A stretch of 64,000 nucleotides of DNA from Sipunculus nudus (Eukaryota > Annelida > Sipuncula > Golfingiida > Sipunculidae). This document shows positions 1 to 12,648 of the stretch, piece by piece. The stretch spans positions 43,596,714 to 43,660,713 of the forward strand of contig CM049320.1 in NCBI GenBank assembly GCA_026874595.1. Direction: 5' to 3'. The first letter of the stretch is position 1. Every line of letters begins with the position of its first letter. The notes under the pieces are model-generated. The model had not been told where the DNA came from. It saw only the letters and a list, made by a program, of their open reading frames with translations, and searched no databases. The position numbers and the translations under genes were made by a program.

Positions 1-1210
1 TTGGCCATATCTCCAAAATTATAAGCCTCAATTACATAAACTATAGCTTATTTTCTTCCTCTGAGTCTCCTCCATAACCTGGTGTAGTCATCTGGTCACA
101 ATTTTGTGTCACCTTGTCAGTGTGTCTGTCTGTTTGTCAATTGTCCTCAAATTCGCCTGCTTGCTCTTGCGTCTCACATATAGCATTCTACAGCCCCCAG
201 TTTTGAAAGAATCTTTTTGAAACTATTACATCTTAAGTCTTACACTAATATCTCGAAACCAACTTTTCATTTTCCGGATATGGCCGCTAGGGGGCGCTGA
301 ACTCGAACCTCTCCCAACATATCATGCTTTGGTAATATGTCCAAAACTATAAACCTCAGTTACATAAACTGTAGCTTTTTTCTTCCTTTGAGTCTTCTCC
401 ATAACCTGGAGTAGTCATCTGGACTCAATCTTGAGTTACTTTGTCAGTGTGTCTGTCTGTTTGTCAGTTGTCCTCAAATTCGCCTGCTTAATTGCTGGTT
501 CTTGCGTCTCACATATAGCATTCTATAGGCCACAGTTTTGAGGGAATCCTTTTGAAACTATTACACCTTATGTCTTACACTAATATCTCGAAATAAATTT
601 TTCATTTTCCGGATATTGCCACTAGTGCGCGCTGCACACGACCCTTACACACATACCATTGTATTGGCCATATCTCTACACCCAAAGCCTCAGTTACATA
701 AACTTTGGCTTATTTTATTCCTTTTAGTCTTCTCCATAACCTGATTAAGGCATCTGGTTTCAATCTTCTGTCACTTTGTCAGTGTCCATCTGTTTGTCCG
801 TTATCCTCAAAGTCGCCTGCTTGCTGGTTCTTACGCCTTACATATAGCATTCTACAGGCCACAGCTTTGACGGAATCCTTTTGAAACTGGGACATCTCAT
901 GTCATACGCTAATAATACAAACCGCGTTTGTCGTTTTTGGAATATGTCCGCTAGAGGGCGCTACAGTCGAACCTCCCAAGTATATCATTAATTCGCCATA
1001 CCTCCAAAACTATTAATCTAAATTACATTAATTATAACTCATTTTCTTCCTTTGAATCTTCTCCATAACCAGGTTAAGTCATCTGGTGTCAATCTTGTCT
1101 CACAAAGTCAGTATGTCTGTCTGTTTGTCTTTTGTTGTCGGCTTTGTCTGCTAGCCTGTTCTTTTGTCTCATATGTCATTCTACGGGCCACATATTCTCA
1201 GCAATGTCCT
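1..1210. repeat. ~330-bp tandem satellite, about 3.6 units
   Basis: Units begin near 1, 330, 665 and 991, each with a version of 'ggccatatctccaaaa' followed by 'cagttacataaac', then a cttcctttgagtcttctcc block, a gtctgtctgtttgtc block and, near the unit end, 'cgctagggggcgct'. Divergence between units is high, so the array is old. The last unit is cut off after about 1200. Confidence 0.85.
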
Positions 1211-1321
1211 TGAGAGTCATTCCATTGATAGAAAACCGACAAAATTTTCTGTCTGTCCATCTGTGTTTCACTTCCGATTTCCGGCAAGCGTTCGACCTAT
1301 GGTCGTCTAGTTTTATTATTA

Positions 1322-1344
1322 CTGAGAGAGAGAGAGAGAGAGAG
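1322..1344. repeat. (GA)n microsatellite
   Basis: A pure GA run follows 'attactga'. It lies in a short open frame that has no other coding character. Confidence 0.95.
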
Positions 1345-1399
1345 CGCAACTTTAAACGTGCGCTTCACTCGACTGTAGGAAACGACTGCTTTGCAAGTC

Positions 1400-1957
1400 T
1401 TTTTTTATTTATTAATTAACCGCTGTGATTAGACAGATACCAACTTTTATACAGCGAACTTTAAAACATCTTGTCACCTATAACGCTCACGTGATATAAG
1501 TAACGTGTTTCACTTACCTCCGGTTGCAAGCGAAGCTAAAAGTGATTGTGAAAATCAAGCTTCAAGCCACCGAGTGAACAAGAGAATGGTCTCTCAACGG
1601 AACGCGTTAGTATATCATGCTAGATTAATCCCTCCTTTACGAAAACACTAGGGTGTGTTTTATATACCCCAATTCCACTTATATCAAGGTGTTTATACAA
1701 CTTTAATTTGTTTGTGACTAAGGTTCTTATTTTGTATTTAGCTTATTATAAATATTTACGCTGAACACTTCCTGATAAATTTTAAAGCCATTTTGGACCT
1801 AGATTTAACGGGGTATACAGAACATGTAAAACACCATGCATATGTCTCCAGGGAATCATTACAAAAGAGTCATCCACATCACTGCAGTGTTTAGCTGTTC
1901 TGACAATGACGCTAATTCTATGTTAGCAGTTGATATGTATTGAGCAATATAATATTC

Positions 1958-1997
<40 letters not shown>

Positions 1998-3110
1998 CTA
2001 AATACTTAATATATTACAAGCCTAGGAAAAATATATTTTTTTATTTCATCTATTCGAATAAAATCTAAAGCCATGTTCATTTGGAAAGTTAAGTATACAG
2101 GTACACGGGAGTGGGTATCCCTCCAATATTGAGAAAACGTTTAAATATGCATTGTAAAGTGGACATTTTGAGGCACCTTAAAAATATGAGGATATTCTGT
2201 TCCTCAACTACTGTTCTCTTATATTTCTTTGCATGACGTAGTCAAACTTTCAGATGGTGGGGGTTCAGGTGTGGCCGGCTATGTTTATATTTCTTCAAAT
2301 TTGGATATTAACTAGAAAGTCAAAACATTTATTCGTTTGTTACATATTGATATCTATAGATATCTATATGGTGAAAATGCGTATCTACGTTCATAACTTG
2401 CAAAATTGCATCGTTAAACTGTAATCCTTGTAGTAATATAATTGATATGTTCAAGTTGCATGTTAAACTTTGCATTCTACCCGTTTCTCTGGTCCAGGCA
2501 GAACACAGAACTCAACAGGGCACAGGTCGTGAGTTCGAGTATTAGCCGAGGAGCCGTGTATAGAAACATTTGGATGCTATCTTAATCACAGAGCTGTTCA
2601 TTAATATCCTAAACTTATGAGTGAGTAGGTAATTTTCTAAACTGTGGATAATTAATAATTTAATTACAAGGGGAAAAGATAAATAAAAATGAAAATTAAT
2701 TACGATAATCTTGGAAAAGAAAGTCACTGCTCAAGGGGGGGGGGGGGGGATGGATCCGTGTGTGATAGCATATGTAGGCAACATGATGCTATTTTCAAAC
2801 TGAGATATATATATACAATCAGACTGACAGTAAATATGTTATTTTATTTTTTAACTGCACATACATGTAGGATTTCCACAAGGAGATGGGATTTTATCAA
2901 ATATTAACTGTTGTTATGTATCCTTAATACATATAGCCGCTAGGAAGGTATTGTGTTTTCCCTTCGTTGCTTTGTTTGATTTGTCAGTCTGCAACTTACC
3001 ACAAAAAGTTTTGGACGGTTTTCGATTAAATTTTGCAGAGGGCTATACCATAATATTTTACATAGTATTTCCATCTGCGCGTACTCTTATGTATTGCTTC
3101 TGCATCCACA
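1400..3110. other. Non-coding stretch without a recognisable gene
   Basis: AT-rich unique sequence with a (TA)n run at about 1965-1995 and a G-run at about 2736-2749. At about 2489-2557 there is a weak tRNA-like segment with a B-box-like 'gtgagttcgagt' at 2529-2540; the same pattern recurs on the minus strand near 23930-24000. I see no supported exon. Confidence 0.6.
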
Positions 3111-3111
3111 T

Positions 3112-3560
3112 GAATGTTGAATGGAGCTCCACCTCCACGTAATGTATGAATGTAGCTCCACCTCCACATGATGTAGCTCCACCTCCACGTAATATATTAA
3201 TGTAGCTCCATCTCCACGTGATTTATGAATGAAGCTCCACCTCAACGTGATGTAGCACTACCTCCACGTAATGTAGCTCCACCTCCACGTAATGTATGTA
3301 TCTCCTACTGCAAGGAATATTGGTACGTGTTTCCATCTGAAGGTAGTTTATATGTAGTTCAACTATATGCAAGGCATGGACTTCCACCTGCACGTAATGT
3401 ATTTTCAAGTGCATATAATATATGAATGCATTTCTGCCTGCAAGTTATACATGAACACATTCCACCCTCAGGCAATGTTTATATGTATGTGTTTTCAAAT
3501 GCACGTTATGTATTTATATCCATCAGCATTTATTCACGGTACGCATTTTCAGATTAGAAA
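3112..3560. repeat. Degenerate short tandem repeat ('gtagctccacctccacgta')
   Basis: The left part (3115-3300) repeats 'gctccacctccacgta' with 'atgtatgaatgta' linkers at variable spacing. To the right the motif decays into 'tgcacgtaatgtat'-like pieces up to about 3560. Open frames on both strands here are by-products of the repeat. Confidence 0.8.
3529..3534 (-). terminator. Candidate poly(A) signal AATAAA for the minus-strand gene
   Basis: TTTATT on the plus strand reads AATAAA on the minus strand, about 190 bases beyond the stop codon of the 222-residue gene. It is the nearest canonical signal I noticed; use is inferred from position only. Confidence 0.35.
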
Positions 3561-3723
3561 AAAATGTAAAGACCAAAAATATTCTTAACACTATGTACAA
3601 GAATTTAGCCGTTAATAATTTTCTTGTAGATCATTTAGTTTTTCAGGGTTTTTGATTAAGAAGCAGTAGAGATTCGACAAATGTTTCCTGAATGTGTGTC
3701 TCAAACATTGAAAGAACGATTCT

Positions 3724-4392
3724 TTACTCTTTCAGAGCTGACATTAGGTCTGTGTGTAACTTGTTCGTGCGGACTCGCATACGATCAAAATCAACAAAGG
3801 TTGATTCTTTTGCAGCGTTCTTGTGTAAAAGCTCTTCCCCAAATCTGAGTTTTTGCTTGGTAAACAAATCATTTGTTGGGGTATGCGGCCTAGCGATAGG
3901 ACCCCCACTTCTTTTTACGTACATCTGTAACGTATTTTTGGGATCGTACATATACCGGGAGAATCTGTTGTCCAGGGGCGAATGCTGGCTGCCGTTTGTA
4001 ATATTTCTGGAGTCCCGCAGCCATTTCTCTATACGGTTATTACGGTGGTCGTGTTGATCACACACCCTGACACCGGGCCTGTCCGTTCTGTTTCCTGGAG
4101 TGACGCCGGTCACTTTTCTCTCAACAAGCAGATGGTTCTCAGGGTCGGCCAGCTTTTGACACCTTTTCAGCCAGTCCAGCACGAGCTCTGATCGGTCGTG
4201 TTCGCCCACCGATCGGCTGTTTTCTTTAAACCTGCGCGCTGGGTCTACACTTGGGAGGTTGGCCAGCTCAGCCAAGGTTCGACTGCGGTAGAACCATCCG
4301 GGTGCTTTACGACTCGGTGGCGCCTTTAAGCCGGGGGCCCCACAGCGTGAACAACCCCTCAAAGGCTTGAAGTGATGGGAACCGGACGCCAT
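3724..4392 (-). CDS. Uncharacterised 222-residue charged protein, single long coding exon
   Basis: I do not recognise the family. The frame runs 222 codons from ATG at 4392 to TAA at 3724-3726, with normal codon use and balanced composition, unlike the repeat-derived frames elsewhere. An acceptor-like pyrimidine tract ending in 'tttgtcag' lies just upstream on the minus strand, giving an exon start near 4413 and a short 5' UTR; that is why the ATG at 4392 is preferred over codons further up the open frame. The protein starts MASGSHHFKPLRGCSRCGAP with a Cys-X2-Cys pair, is rich in Arg, Lys, Asp and His, and has no signal peptide or membrane segment, so a cytosolic or nuclear place is likely. 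A helical charged block (about residues 55-95) precedes an Asn/Arg/His-rich middle; the C-terminal third is KLRFGEELLHK-like and amphipathic. It could be an intronless retrocopy or the coding exon of a gene with a non-coding first exon. Confidence 0.72.
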   Translation of the reverse strand: MASGSHHFKPLRGCSRCGAPGLKAPPSRKAPGWFYRSRTLAELANLPSVDPARRFKENSRSVGEHDRSELVLDWLKRCQKLADPENHLLVERKVTGVTPGNRTDRPGVRVCDQHDHRNNRIEKWLRDSRNITNGSQHSPLDNRFSRYMYDPKNTLQMYVKRSGGPIARPHTPTNDLFTKQKLRFGEELLHKNAAKESTFVDFDRMRVRTNKLHTDLMSALKE

Positions 4393-4503
4393 GCTCAAAA
4401 CATTCTCCAGCCTCTGACAAAGACACAAGCATAAATATTTTGATTTACAATTAATCTTTCCAGATCGTATGTTTTTACATGCACCAGCATCACATGTAAT
4501 CAT

Positions 4504-5820
4504 TAAATGGTTAAACTCGCTCTAAAGGTAAGACACAGAAGCTTCTGTTATAAACATCTATCATATAAAAGACGCCTTGGCTTAAAAGAAAAAAGCAGAC
4601 AGCCGCAGAAGAATTCATTGAAAAAAGGGTAAATGAATGAAGAAGACCACACGTCTTCTGCGAGAATATTCCTGTTTAAGTCACGGGAACAGGGTGCAGG
4701 CAGTATTAGTCAGAAGAGGACGTTCGTTATTATCATGAAGTGGTCTACAGATGACTTTCAATCTGACGTAAGGTCGGCAAGAAAAGATATCTAAATACCG
4801 TCAATTCCATAAATACTCAATTACAGCTTTGCAATGGCTCTGTTATGTCGGCATCTATATCAGAGGGGGTACATTTAACAGATCTGAATTATTAGGTATG
4901 CAGTGCATGGGCTGAACTGTGAGAACCTCTTTACACATAATAAGAAAACTTATAAACATACAACGCACTTGTAATAAACGAACCCAGCACTCGCCAGGAT
5001 ACCGTGAACAAACTGTCATAGAAGAGTCTCAACATTTTTACGAATTAAGATCGGTCACAAACCCGGTACTCGCAAGATGATGCCGGTCAATATCAGAGTA
5101 TGGAGGGATGATTAAACTTCTGTGTTAAAGGAGAGATAAGTACTGTGATATGTCTAGACCAGCGCATGGAAGACTGGGAACACTGCACTACAGCAGTGTA
5201 AGAGAAGGTATGCTTGGGAACACTGCTCTTTTCTGACATCTCGGGGTGAACTTTTGCATGTTTATTCTCAATTAGTATCAGCTTTTGTTTGCACAAATCT
5301 TGTGTTGTTGGGAAACCCTCAGCACCACTGTTGGTGAACAGTGAGAGTGTTTACCCAGCACTCCCTGCGCCGCGTTATCAGCACGACTAATCCACTATTC
5401 TACTCACAGCTACTATTTTCACTCTTCATCCTTGGCAAAGCCGGGATTACCTCGAATGAACATGCACGTACGAACAAAGGCAACCGCTGTTTAGGATTAT
5501 ACAGCAATGAGTTTGGTTAATGACTTAATTAACTGCGGTACAGTTTAGGTCGTGATTGACCGTATTGCCGAGTCCACATATCTCGGCAAACCTAGCGAGA
5601 TCAGTTTAGACTCCCAGTACCAGGATGGTAAATAAAAGCAAATAAAAGTTTTTCCTGGTAGAAAATGGGCCTGGCTTTATGTATTAATTTTAATATTCCA
5701 CTGCATCCTGACTATGTGATGCCCCTGTCTGCAAGGTGTCTTTATTTATTAAAAACATATTATTAATTAATATTTGATATTTAAAGTGTCAAAGAAACTT
5801 CAATAAAAAGCTAAGAGCGG
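4504..5820. other. Unique non-coding sequence upstream of the minus-strand gene
   Basis: No exon, transposon or repeat is evident. It would hold the promoter and any non-coding first exon of the minus-strand gene, but I can place neither. Confidence 0.5.
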
Positions 5821-5821
5821 A

Positions 5822-7255
5822 CTTATTACAGTACCAGCTTTACTGATCGGTATGTACCAAGCTGAATAGACCTAGTATGTCTAATTACAGTGCCAGGTTT
5901 ACAGATCGTGTGTACCAAGCTGATCAGACCTAGTATGTCTAATTACAGTGCCAGGTTTACAGATCGTGTGTACCAAGCTAATCAGACCTAGTATGTCTAA
6001 TTACAGTGCCAGGTTTACAGATCGGTGTGAACCAAGCTTATCAGACCTAGTATGTCTGATTACAGTGCCAGATTTACAGGTCGTGTGTACCAAGCTGATC
6101 AGACCTAGTATGTCAAATTACAGTGCCAGATTTACAGGTCGTGTGTACCAAGCTGATCAGACCTGGTATGTCCAATTACAGTGCCAGGTTTAAAGGTCGT
6201 GCGGACTAAGCTGATCAGACCTATTATGTCTAATTACAGTGCCAGATTTACAGGTCGTGTGTACCAAGCTGATCAGACCTAGTATGTCTGATTACAGTGC
6301 TAGATGTACAGGTCGTGAGTGCCAAGCTGATCAGACCTAGTATGTCTAATTACAGTGCCAGATTTACAGGTCGTGTGTGCCAGGCTGATAAGACCTAGTA
6401 TGTCTAATTACAGTGCCAGATTTACAGGTCGTGTGTGCCAGGCTGATCAGACTTAGTATGTCTGATTACAGTGCCAGTTTTACAGGTCGTGTGTGCCAAG
6501 CTGATCAGACCTAGTATGTCTTATTACATCGCAAGGTTTATATGTCGTGTGTACCAAGGTGATCAGACCTAGTATGTCTAATTACAGTGCTAGATTTACA
6601 GGTCGTGAGTACCAAGCTGATCAGACCTAGTATGTCTAATTACAGTGCCAGATTTATAGGTCGTGTGTGCCAGGCTGATCAGACCTAGTATGTCTTATTA
6701 CAGTGCCAGATTTACAGGTCGTGTGTACTAAGCTGATCAGACCTAGTATGTCTAATTACAGTGCCAGATTTACAGATCGTGTGTACCAAGCTTATCAGAC
6801 CTAGTATGTCTAATTACAGTGCCAGGTTTATGGGTCGTGTGTGCCAAGCTGATCAGACCTAGTATGTCTAATTACAGTGCCAGATTTACAGGTCGTGTGT
6901 GCCAGGCTGATCAGACTTAGTATGTCTGATTACAGTGCCAGATGTACAGGTCGTGTGTACCAAGCTGATCAGACCTAGTTTGTCTAATTACAGTGCCAGG
7001 TTTACAGGTCGTGTGTGCCAGGCTGATCAGACCTAGTATGTCTAATTACAGTGCCAGATTTACAGGTCGTGTGTACCAAGCTGATCAGACCTAGTATGTC
7101 TTATTACAGTGCCAGATTTACATGTCGTGTGTACTAAGCTTATCAGACCTAGTATGTCTAATCAAAGTGCCAGATGTACAGGTCGTGTGTACCAAGCTGA
7201 TGAGACATGTATGTCTAATTACAGTGCCAGATTTACAGGTCGTGTGTACCAAAAT
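5822..7255. repeat. 58-bp minisatellite, about 24-25 units
   Basis: Each unit contains 'agtatgtctaattacagtg', 'ccagatttacaggtcg' and 'accaagctgatcagacct'. Units differ by scattered point changes (gatgtaca, ccaggctgat, cttatcagacct). The length is not a multiple of three, and the short frames across it are not genes. Confidence 0.95.
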
Positions 7256-7324
7256 GATTGTGGTTTGTTCTTCAAACTGAAGGCTTCTTTTTAAATCAGG
7301 CTATTTTTTATCTATATGTTATCT

Positions 7325-9063
7325 ATAAGTCATCTGAGCTATAGTTGTGGTCCACTGTCCGTCGTCCGTGCGTCTGTCCGTCCGTAAATAGTAATCCAAA
7401 ATTCGGAAAAATGTTAGATGTCCCCAAGATCTCCTACCAAGCCAAAAACTTGGTCTTTGCGACTTCGATCCTTTGAGAAATTAAGGAAAAACCTCAATTT
7501 TTAATTAAATACCTATTTTCACACTCCAGAACTGCCTAATATCAAAACCACTCATCTATTTTTCCTCATATTTACCATAAATATTCCCCTCTATAGTTCC
7601 TATAAACATTCCAGAAATTTGGTTTGTATTATATAATTTAAAAAAGTTATGGGCCCAAAATATTGCACTTTATAAAAATATCAGGAAAAAAATATTTAGT
7701 TACTTAACACAAAAAATGTTAAAGCTAAGGACTTTTTTCAGTAATATAACTTTAATTAATCAAAATTTAATTGTATACCCAAAATTAGATCAAAATCTTT
7801 TAAAGTTTTAAAAATATTTACAAAAATATAAAATTGGTACCTTAAATTTTGCCCAAATTTGACCATGGCACGTTTTTGCTCGTAAGTATATTTAATTTAT
7901 TTTTCACAGCCGATATACATGTGGATTTTATCTGTTGAATTCTGAAATTTGAAAGTAAAAGCTTAAAAATTATTCTAATTATTGAAGTTTTTCAGATGCT
8001 CTAATGTATTTGCATTTTGTATATCCAAGACCCCACTCTTGCTCACTCCAACCTTGCCTAGGTAACCTTATTAGTGATGCAGCACTGGCAGAACACACCT
8101 GCTGTAATAAACATACACTTATTCTCATGGGCCCTACCCTAACACCCCCCCCCCCCCCCCCACCACCACCACCACCATCACCAATTATATTGCAATACAT
8201 GGTTTGTTATTGTCAACTGTATTTCTTTAAATGTAAAGTTGTTTTTGATCCAATGTGCACAACTTTTCTTGAAATATTAAATCAAGAAGTAATCCAAGAG
8301 ATGCCACGTTGTTCTGATGTAGCATTTTTAAGAAATCATTTCCTTTCAAATAATTAAACAAAATATAATTTAACACATCAGTAGCCATAATTTGAAAATA
8401 TATGAAACAAATCATGGATAAATAAAGGTGCAATTTAAAATTGTGAATTCTGGAGTGTTATTTTCATATATTATTGCTTTGCAAATTGAAAAAATATATT
8501 TTGTAAAAAAAAAAGAAATATATCTGTGTGCATAATGTGCTGTTACCTGACTAAATTAAGTATAAATATTGATGCAATTAAGATTTGTGAATCAATTTAA
8601 ATATTTAGATATATATTATATACTGTAAATATAGTAAAAATAGTAAAATTTATAAACTTTAAAAAATGACTTAACAAAGAAAAAATAGGATCAATATAAT
8701 ATTTGTTAAGTATTTTCCTGTCTCAGTAGAATGGAAATTAAAGTTATCTGCTTTGTTTTCCATCTCTCTGCCTGTTTTTTAAATATTTAAAAATAATTTC
8801 ATTTAAATTAATTCTTATCCTTAACATATAGGCAGAGGTGCTGTAACTCCCACCAGTCCCTGTAAGCACCATTGAATTTCATTCCGTATTCTTTATTAAT
8901 ATCTAAAGGTTTTGTAACTCTCCCCCCCCCCCCCCACCAGTCATTGAGCCCTAGCTCCCGAGCACTGAGGATAGTATTTTTTACTGCAATTTAAAAAAAT
9001 CTATGATGATGCAGTTATAACTGTTACAATCAGCTGAGCGCCGTGACCCATGGGTCCCTTGTT
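7325..9063 (+). mobile_element. Dispersed non-autonomous element, copy A (fullest copy)
   Basis: The left end 'catctgagctatag' is followed by a gtccgtcgtccgtgcgtc block. The right end is 'cagctgagcgccgtgaccc' plus the palindrome GACCCATGGGTC and 'ccttgtt'. The interior is AT-rich, with C-runs at 8143-8162 (running into ACC repeats) and about 8922-8936. Matching interior sequence occurs on the minus strand at 40890-43325 and on the plus strand at 44490-45720; shorter copies sharing one or both ends lie near 32000-32370 and 62865-63690. No transposase frame is present. The 3' palindrome hints at a Helitron-like element, but the canonical CTRR end is absent, so the class is open. Confidence 0.7.
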
Positions 9064-9218
9064 GCATATTTGTAATTACACCTAACTTGTAATAAGGTTC
9101 TATGACAAAATTCATATTACTAGACCCGGCTCACTACTTAAGTCATTTTACTCATAATCCCTCTCATTTACGCAAAAATGAAAAAAAAAAAACACACGAA
9201 GATGATATGCCTTACACT

Positions 9219-9780
9219 TCCGACTTAACTCAGAAGCCACACATTTGACGAGCATGTTGTTTGAGGGTGACGTCATATCTCGGAAGCCAGACACCTGGCG
9301 GGCATTTTGTTTGACTGTGACGTCATAGATCGGAAGTCACACACCTGACGGGCATGTTGTTTGAGGGTGACGTCATGTCTCGGAAGCCACACAGCTGACG
9401 GGCATGTTGTTTGAGGGATACGTCATATCTCGGAAGCCAGACACCTGGCGGGCATTTTGTTTGACTGTGACGTCATAGATCGGAAGTCACACACCTGACG
9501 GGCATGTTGTTTGAGGGTGACGTCATGTCTCGGAAGCCACGCAGCTGACGGACATGTTGTTTAAGGGATACGTCATATCCCGGAAGCCACACACCTGGCG
9601 GGTATTTTTGTTTGACGGTGACGTCATAGCTCGAAAGCCACATACCTGACGGGCATGTTGTTTGAGGATGACGTCATATCTCGGAAGTCACAAGCCTGAC
9701 GGGCATGTTGTTTGATGTCGACCTCGTAGCCCGGAAGCCACACACCTGACGGGCATGTTGTTTGACGGTGACGTCATATC
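9219..9780. repeat. 50-bp minisatellite with a CRE-type TGACGTCA in most units
   Basis: About eleven units of 'cggaagccacacacctgac', 'gggcatgttgtttgag' and 'ggtgacgtcatat'. Exact TGACGTCA occurs at 9268, 9318, 9368, 9468, 9518, 9619, 9669 and 9769; three units (near 9418, 9568, 9719) have lost it. The three-unit block starting at 9281 recurs at 9431, showing a 150-bp higher-order step. TGACGTCA is the known full CRE palindrome bound by CREB/ATF bZIP factors; binding here is not shown. Confidence 0.92.
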
Positions 9781-9789
9781 AGCAGCTTC

Positions 9790-12640
9790 AGGAGAATGTC
9801 AGGCTCTATGTTAAAAGACTGCACCTCTCTGTAGACATGTTTCTTTTACTAAAACCTGATTTTTCTCCAGTCTTACATGTGTCAAGCTAAGGCCCAGTGA
9901 GTGTTAATGCTGATTCTGATAACAAAAACCTACGAAACGATTGTCGTATAGATTTTAAGTGAGGAAATTGGAGCCTGGCACGTGCTTTGATTAAATATTT
10001 ATAAAAAAAAATATCGAGCCAACCTGAAAGCCGCGTTCACAAGTATCGCGTAACAACATAAACCTAGCAACACTTAACGCTCAATACAGCATGTCTTGTA
10101 AACGGAGATCTACCACGCCCAGTCGCCTCTCTATACAAGATAGGCCTATCTCATACAGCTATCCCTGATTGTCATTAAATGGTAGCAAGCTTAATAGGTA
10201 TAACTTATTAGATGCAATCAGCTAGTGCCCTTTATTTATAGGTACACACACCAAGTCACACTGGGAATTTTAAAAGGAGTATAAATCTGTTATACTCTAG
10301 CAGTGTATGGATCTGTCAATCCATCCTGAATCAGTATAAACTGGATCTTACTGTACAGTATAATGGTGCTAAATGAATCTGATTACTAAGGGAACCAGGA
10401 CATATACATTATAAGATGGAAAAACAATTATGTCTCAGCGGTGAACGACAACACAAGGAGTTGCCGTCTCGATTAGCAAAGGCAAAAGCTTACTGATTTT
10501 CCTGCGTAAATATCCGCCAGTGCCACTTTTCCCAAGTCTTTTTTCTTCATTACAGACATCAGTTTCTACTGATATATTACAGATAACCCGGTGCTAGCCA
10601 CATCTGAAGTCGATACGTCGGAACCAGGAGCGAAATCACTTCTTGAAAACCATGGACCCCTTTTTTGGCGACTGGCTTGAAGTAGGAGAGTAGCAATTAT
10701 GCTGAAATGATTGGCTTAGCGCTAGCCTCGTGGCCATAGCAGATTTCAATCCCAGTCTATTATAATATATAGAAAATAACAGGTCGGGGTCCTTAGAAAC
10801 TTACTGGGTTATATCACAATTTTGTATGCTTTCCATTCGTGGCCAGTCCCATAAATTATAATAAATACGGTAAGATCGGATAAATGGGGATTCAACCATT
10901 TGTGGTTTCAGGTATACAACGAGGCCTTTCCAATCATCCGTTGTCCTTTTGTAACTGTCAATAACAAAACAATGGTACATTTTCACTTACCATACGATAA
11001 ACTACCCACTGGTTTTGATTGTATAACGACATGTGTTGACTATTTTTACAGGACTGCAGGAAGGATTGGACCTTTCATTTACAGCTGTCAATTCATGTAC
11101 AAACAGTTTAACACCGGTCAGTAATACCGGTCAGCAAGTTGGTTCCATTGTAATAATTTGCTCTCAGTGCACGTTTGGTCAATGTCGCTCCCAATTAACC
11201 AAAGCCTTGTAGACTCCGGGTTTTTATTTTCGCTCGATTTAACATGACAGTCAACATGTGGAGTATGTTGGACATCATGTAGAAGGTGTGTTACTCTTTC
11301 CCAGCATCAAAGATCACAAACCACTCACTGTGAATGTTCATTACCACCGCCAGGTCTTGCGGCGTGGGTTATGTTTTCGGCAGCGGCTGTTTGTCTGTTA
11401 GCACGATTAGCTCGGCAATAATACAAGAACAAGTGATTAAATTTAAAGTGTTTTATCGGTAGTCTATTGCAAATTTGTGTACACAGGGACGTAGCATGTG
11501 ACGTTATAGAGGACAATGACGTCACTCCAGGTCTACGTGCCGTTTCCCTGAAAGATTTAAGTGAATCAACGTACAGCATGGGGGCCACGATTGTTGTTCG
11601 TTGTTTATATAGTCCTGGGCCCTGTTGTTATAAGAAAGTAAATGTATTACGCTCCCCCAAACCTCCCACACCCACAGGAGATGGGCCCAAAAACCCAACT
11701 TTGGCAAGCCCGAGATATGTCTGTTGGAGTACGCTGTTTTACTGTAGACCTTGAAATCCTCCTTTTCAACAACGTCAGACACCTTTCTGGCGCACGTAGC
11801 AATAAAATCTTATTATTAACTTGCTGAGTGTTTACAGTTTTTATCATAATCATAATCAATAAATGTGGTTACATCTTGTCTTGTAATGAGACAGAAATAT
11901 ACAAAAACGCAGCTTATGACTATGTATGTGACATTTGATACAGCCAGGCATAAAATATACTATTTAGCCGATACATAAAAATATGTGAACGGATAATTCA
12001 TAATTTTAGTAAAACTACATAAATTTTAACATGACGTGGTCACATTGTTTTTTTTTTATGTCCTGATAACTGGTGGTAGTGGGTATCAAGTTCTGCCTTT
12101 AACATTTTAAGGATTTGTTGTGCATGGTAATATTGATATACAAGAACCATTAAAATAATTGAGGCTGCAAGATGGCGCAGGACTAGTGACTCAGGGTGGG
12201 AGCTGCCACAACTAATTTAAATTATTCGGAGGCTTTTGGCATATTTCAACAAAACAGTTGTATATCTAAGGTAGGATATTGCCAAATAATGTATATACTT
12301 GAAAGAAAAATCATGAGGACGGCAAGCGTCAATAAATAGGAAATTGTTAGGAAAAATACTGTAGTATTGGCTGATTAAGAATCCACAGCAGGTCAGGTGT
12401 CACGCTTGATGGCTGTGGTTTGGTGACGGGTTTTGTGTACGGGTACTCATTGAACCTGGTCTTTGAATACAACATATGAGAGCTCTCATAATCTGGCTTT
12501 TGTTTGTAAGGAACTTTTTAACACTGTTACTGTTAGGGGACCTGTAAAAAAGGAGAAATATGAGTGCAGTAGAAAATTCAGAAAGCTTGCCCGAAGGAAT
12601 AAGTGAAAAGAGAATTCTTGAAATGATATGGAAGCAAGTG
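9790..12640. other. Unique AT-rich sequence without a recognisable gene
   Basis: I find no exon with family similarity. Short frames at 10900-11124 and 11325-11860 lack supporting motifs. From about 12540 a start-like 'atgagtgcagtag' opens a short frame up to the LTR-like insertion at 12649; this may be the first open frame of the decayed LINE that follows, but it is too short to call. Confidence 0.5.
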
Positions 12641-12648
12641 ACAACTTT

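Noticed and set aside
5822-7255. CRISPR-like array
   Set aside because: Units are contiguous and vary by point changes; there are no unique spacers, and the window is eukaryotic.
8004-8357. 117-codon frame with a proline run
   Set aside because: It lies in a dispersed repeat; the prolines come from a C-run followed by ACC repeats.
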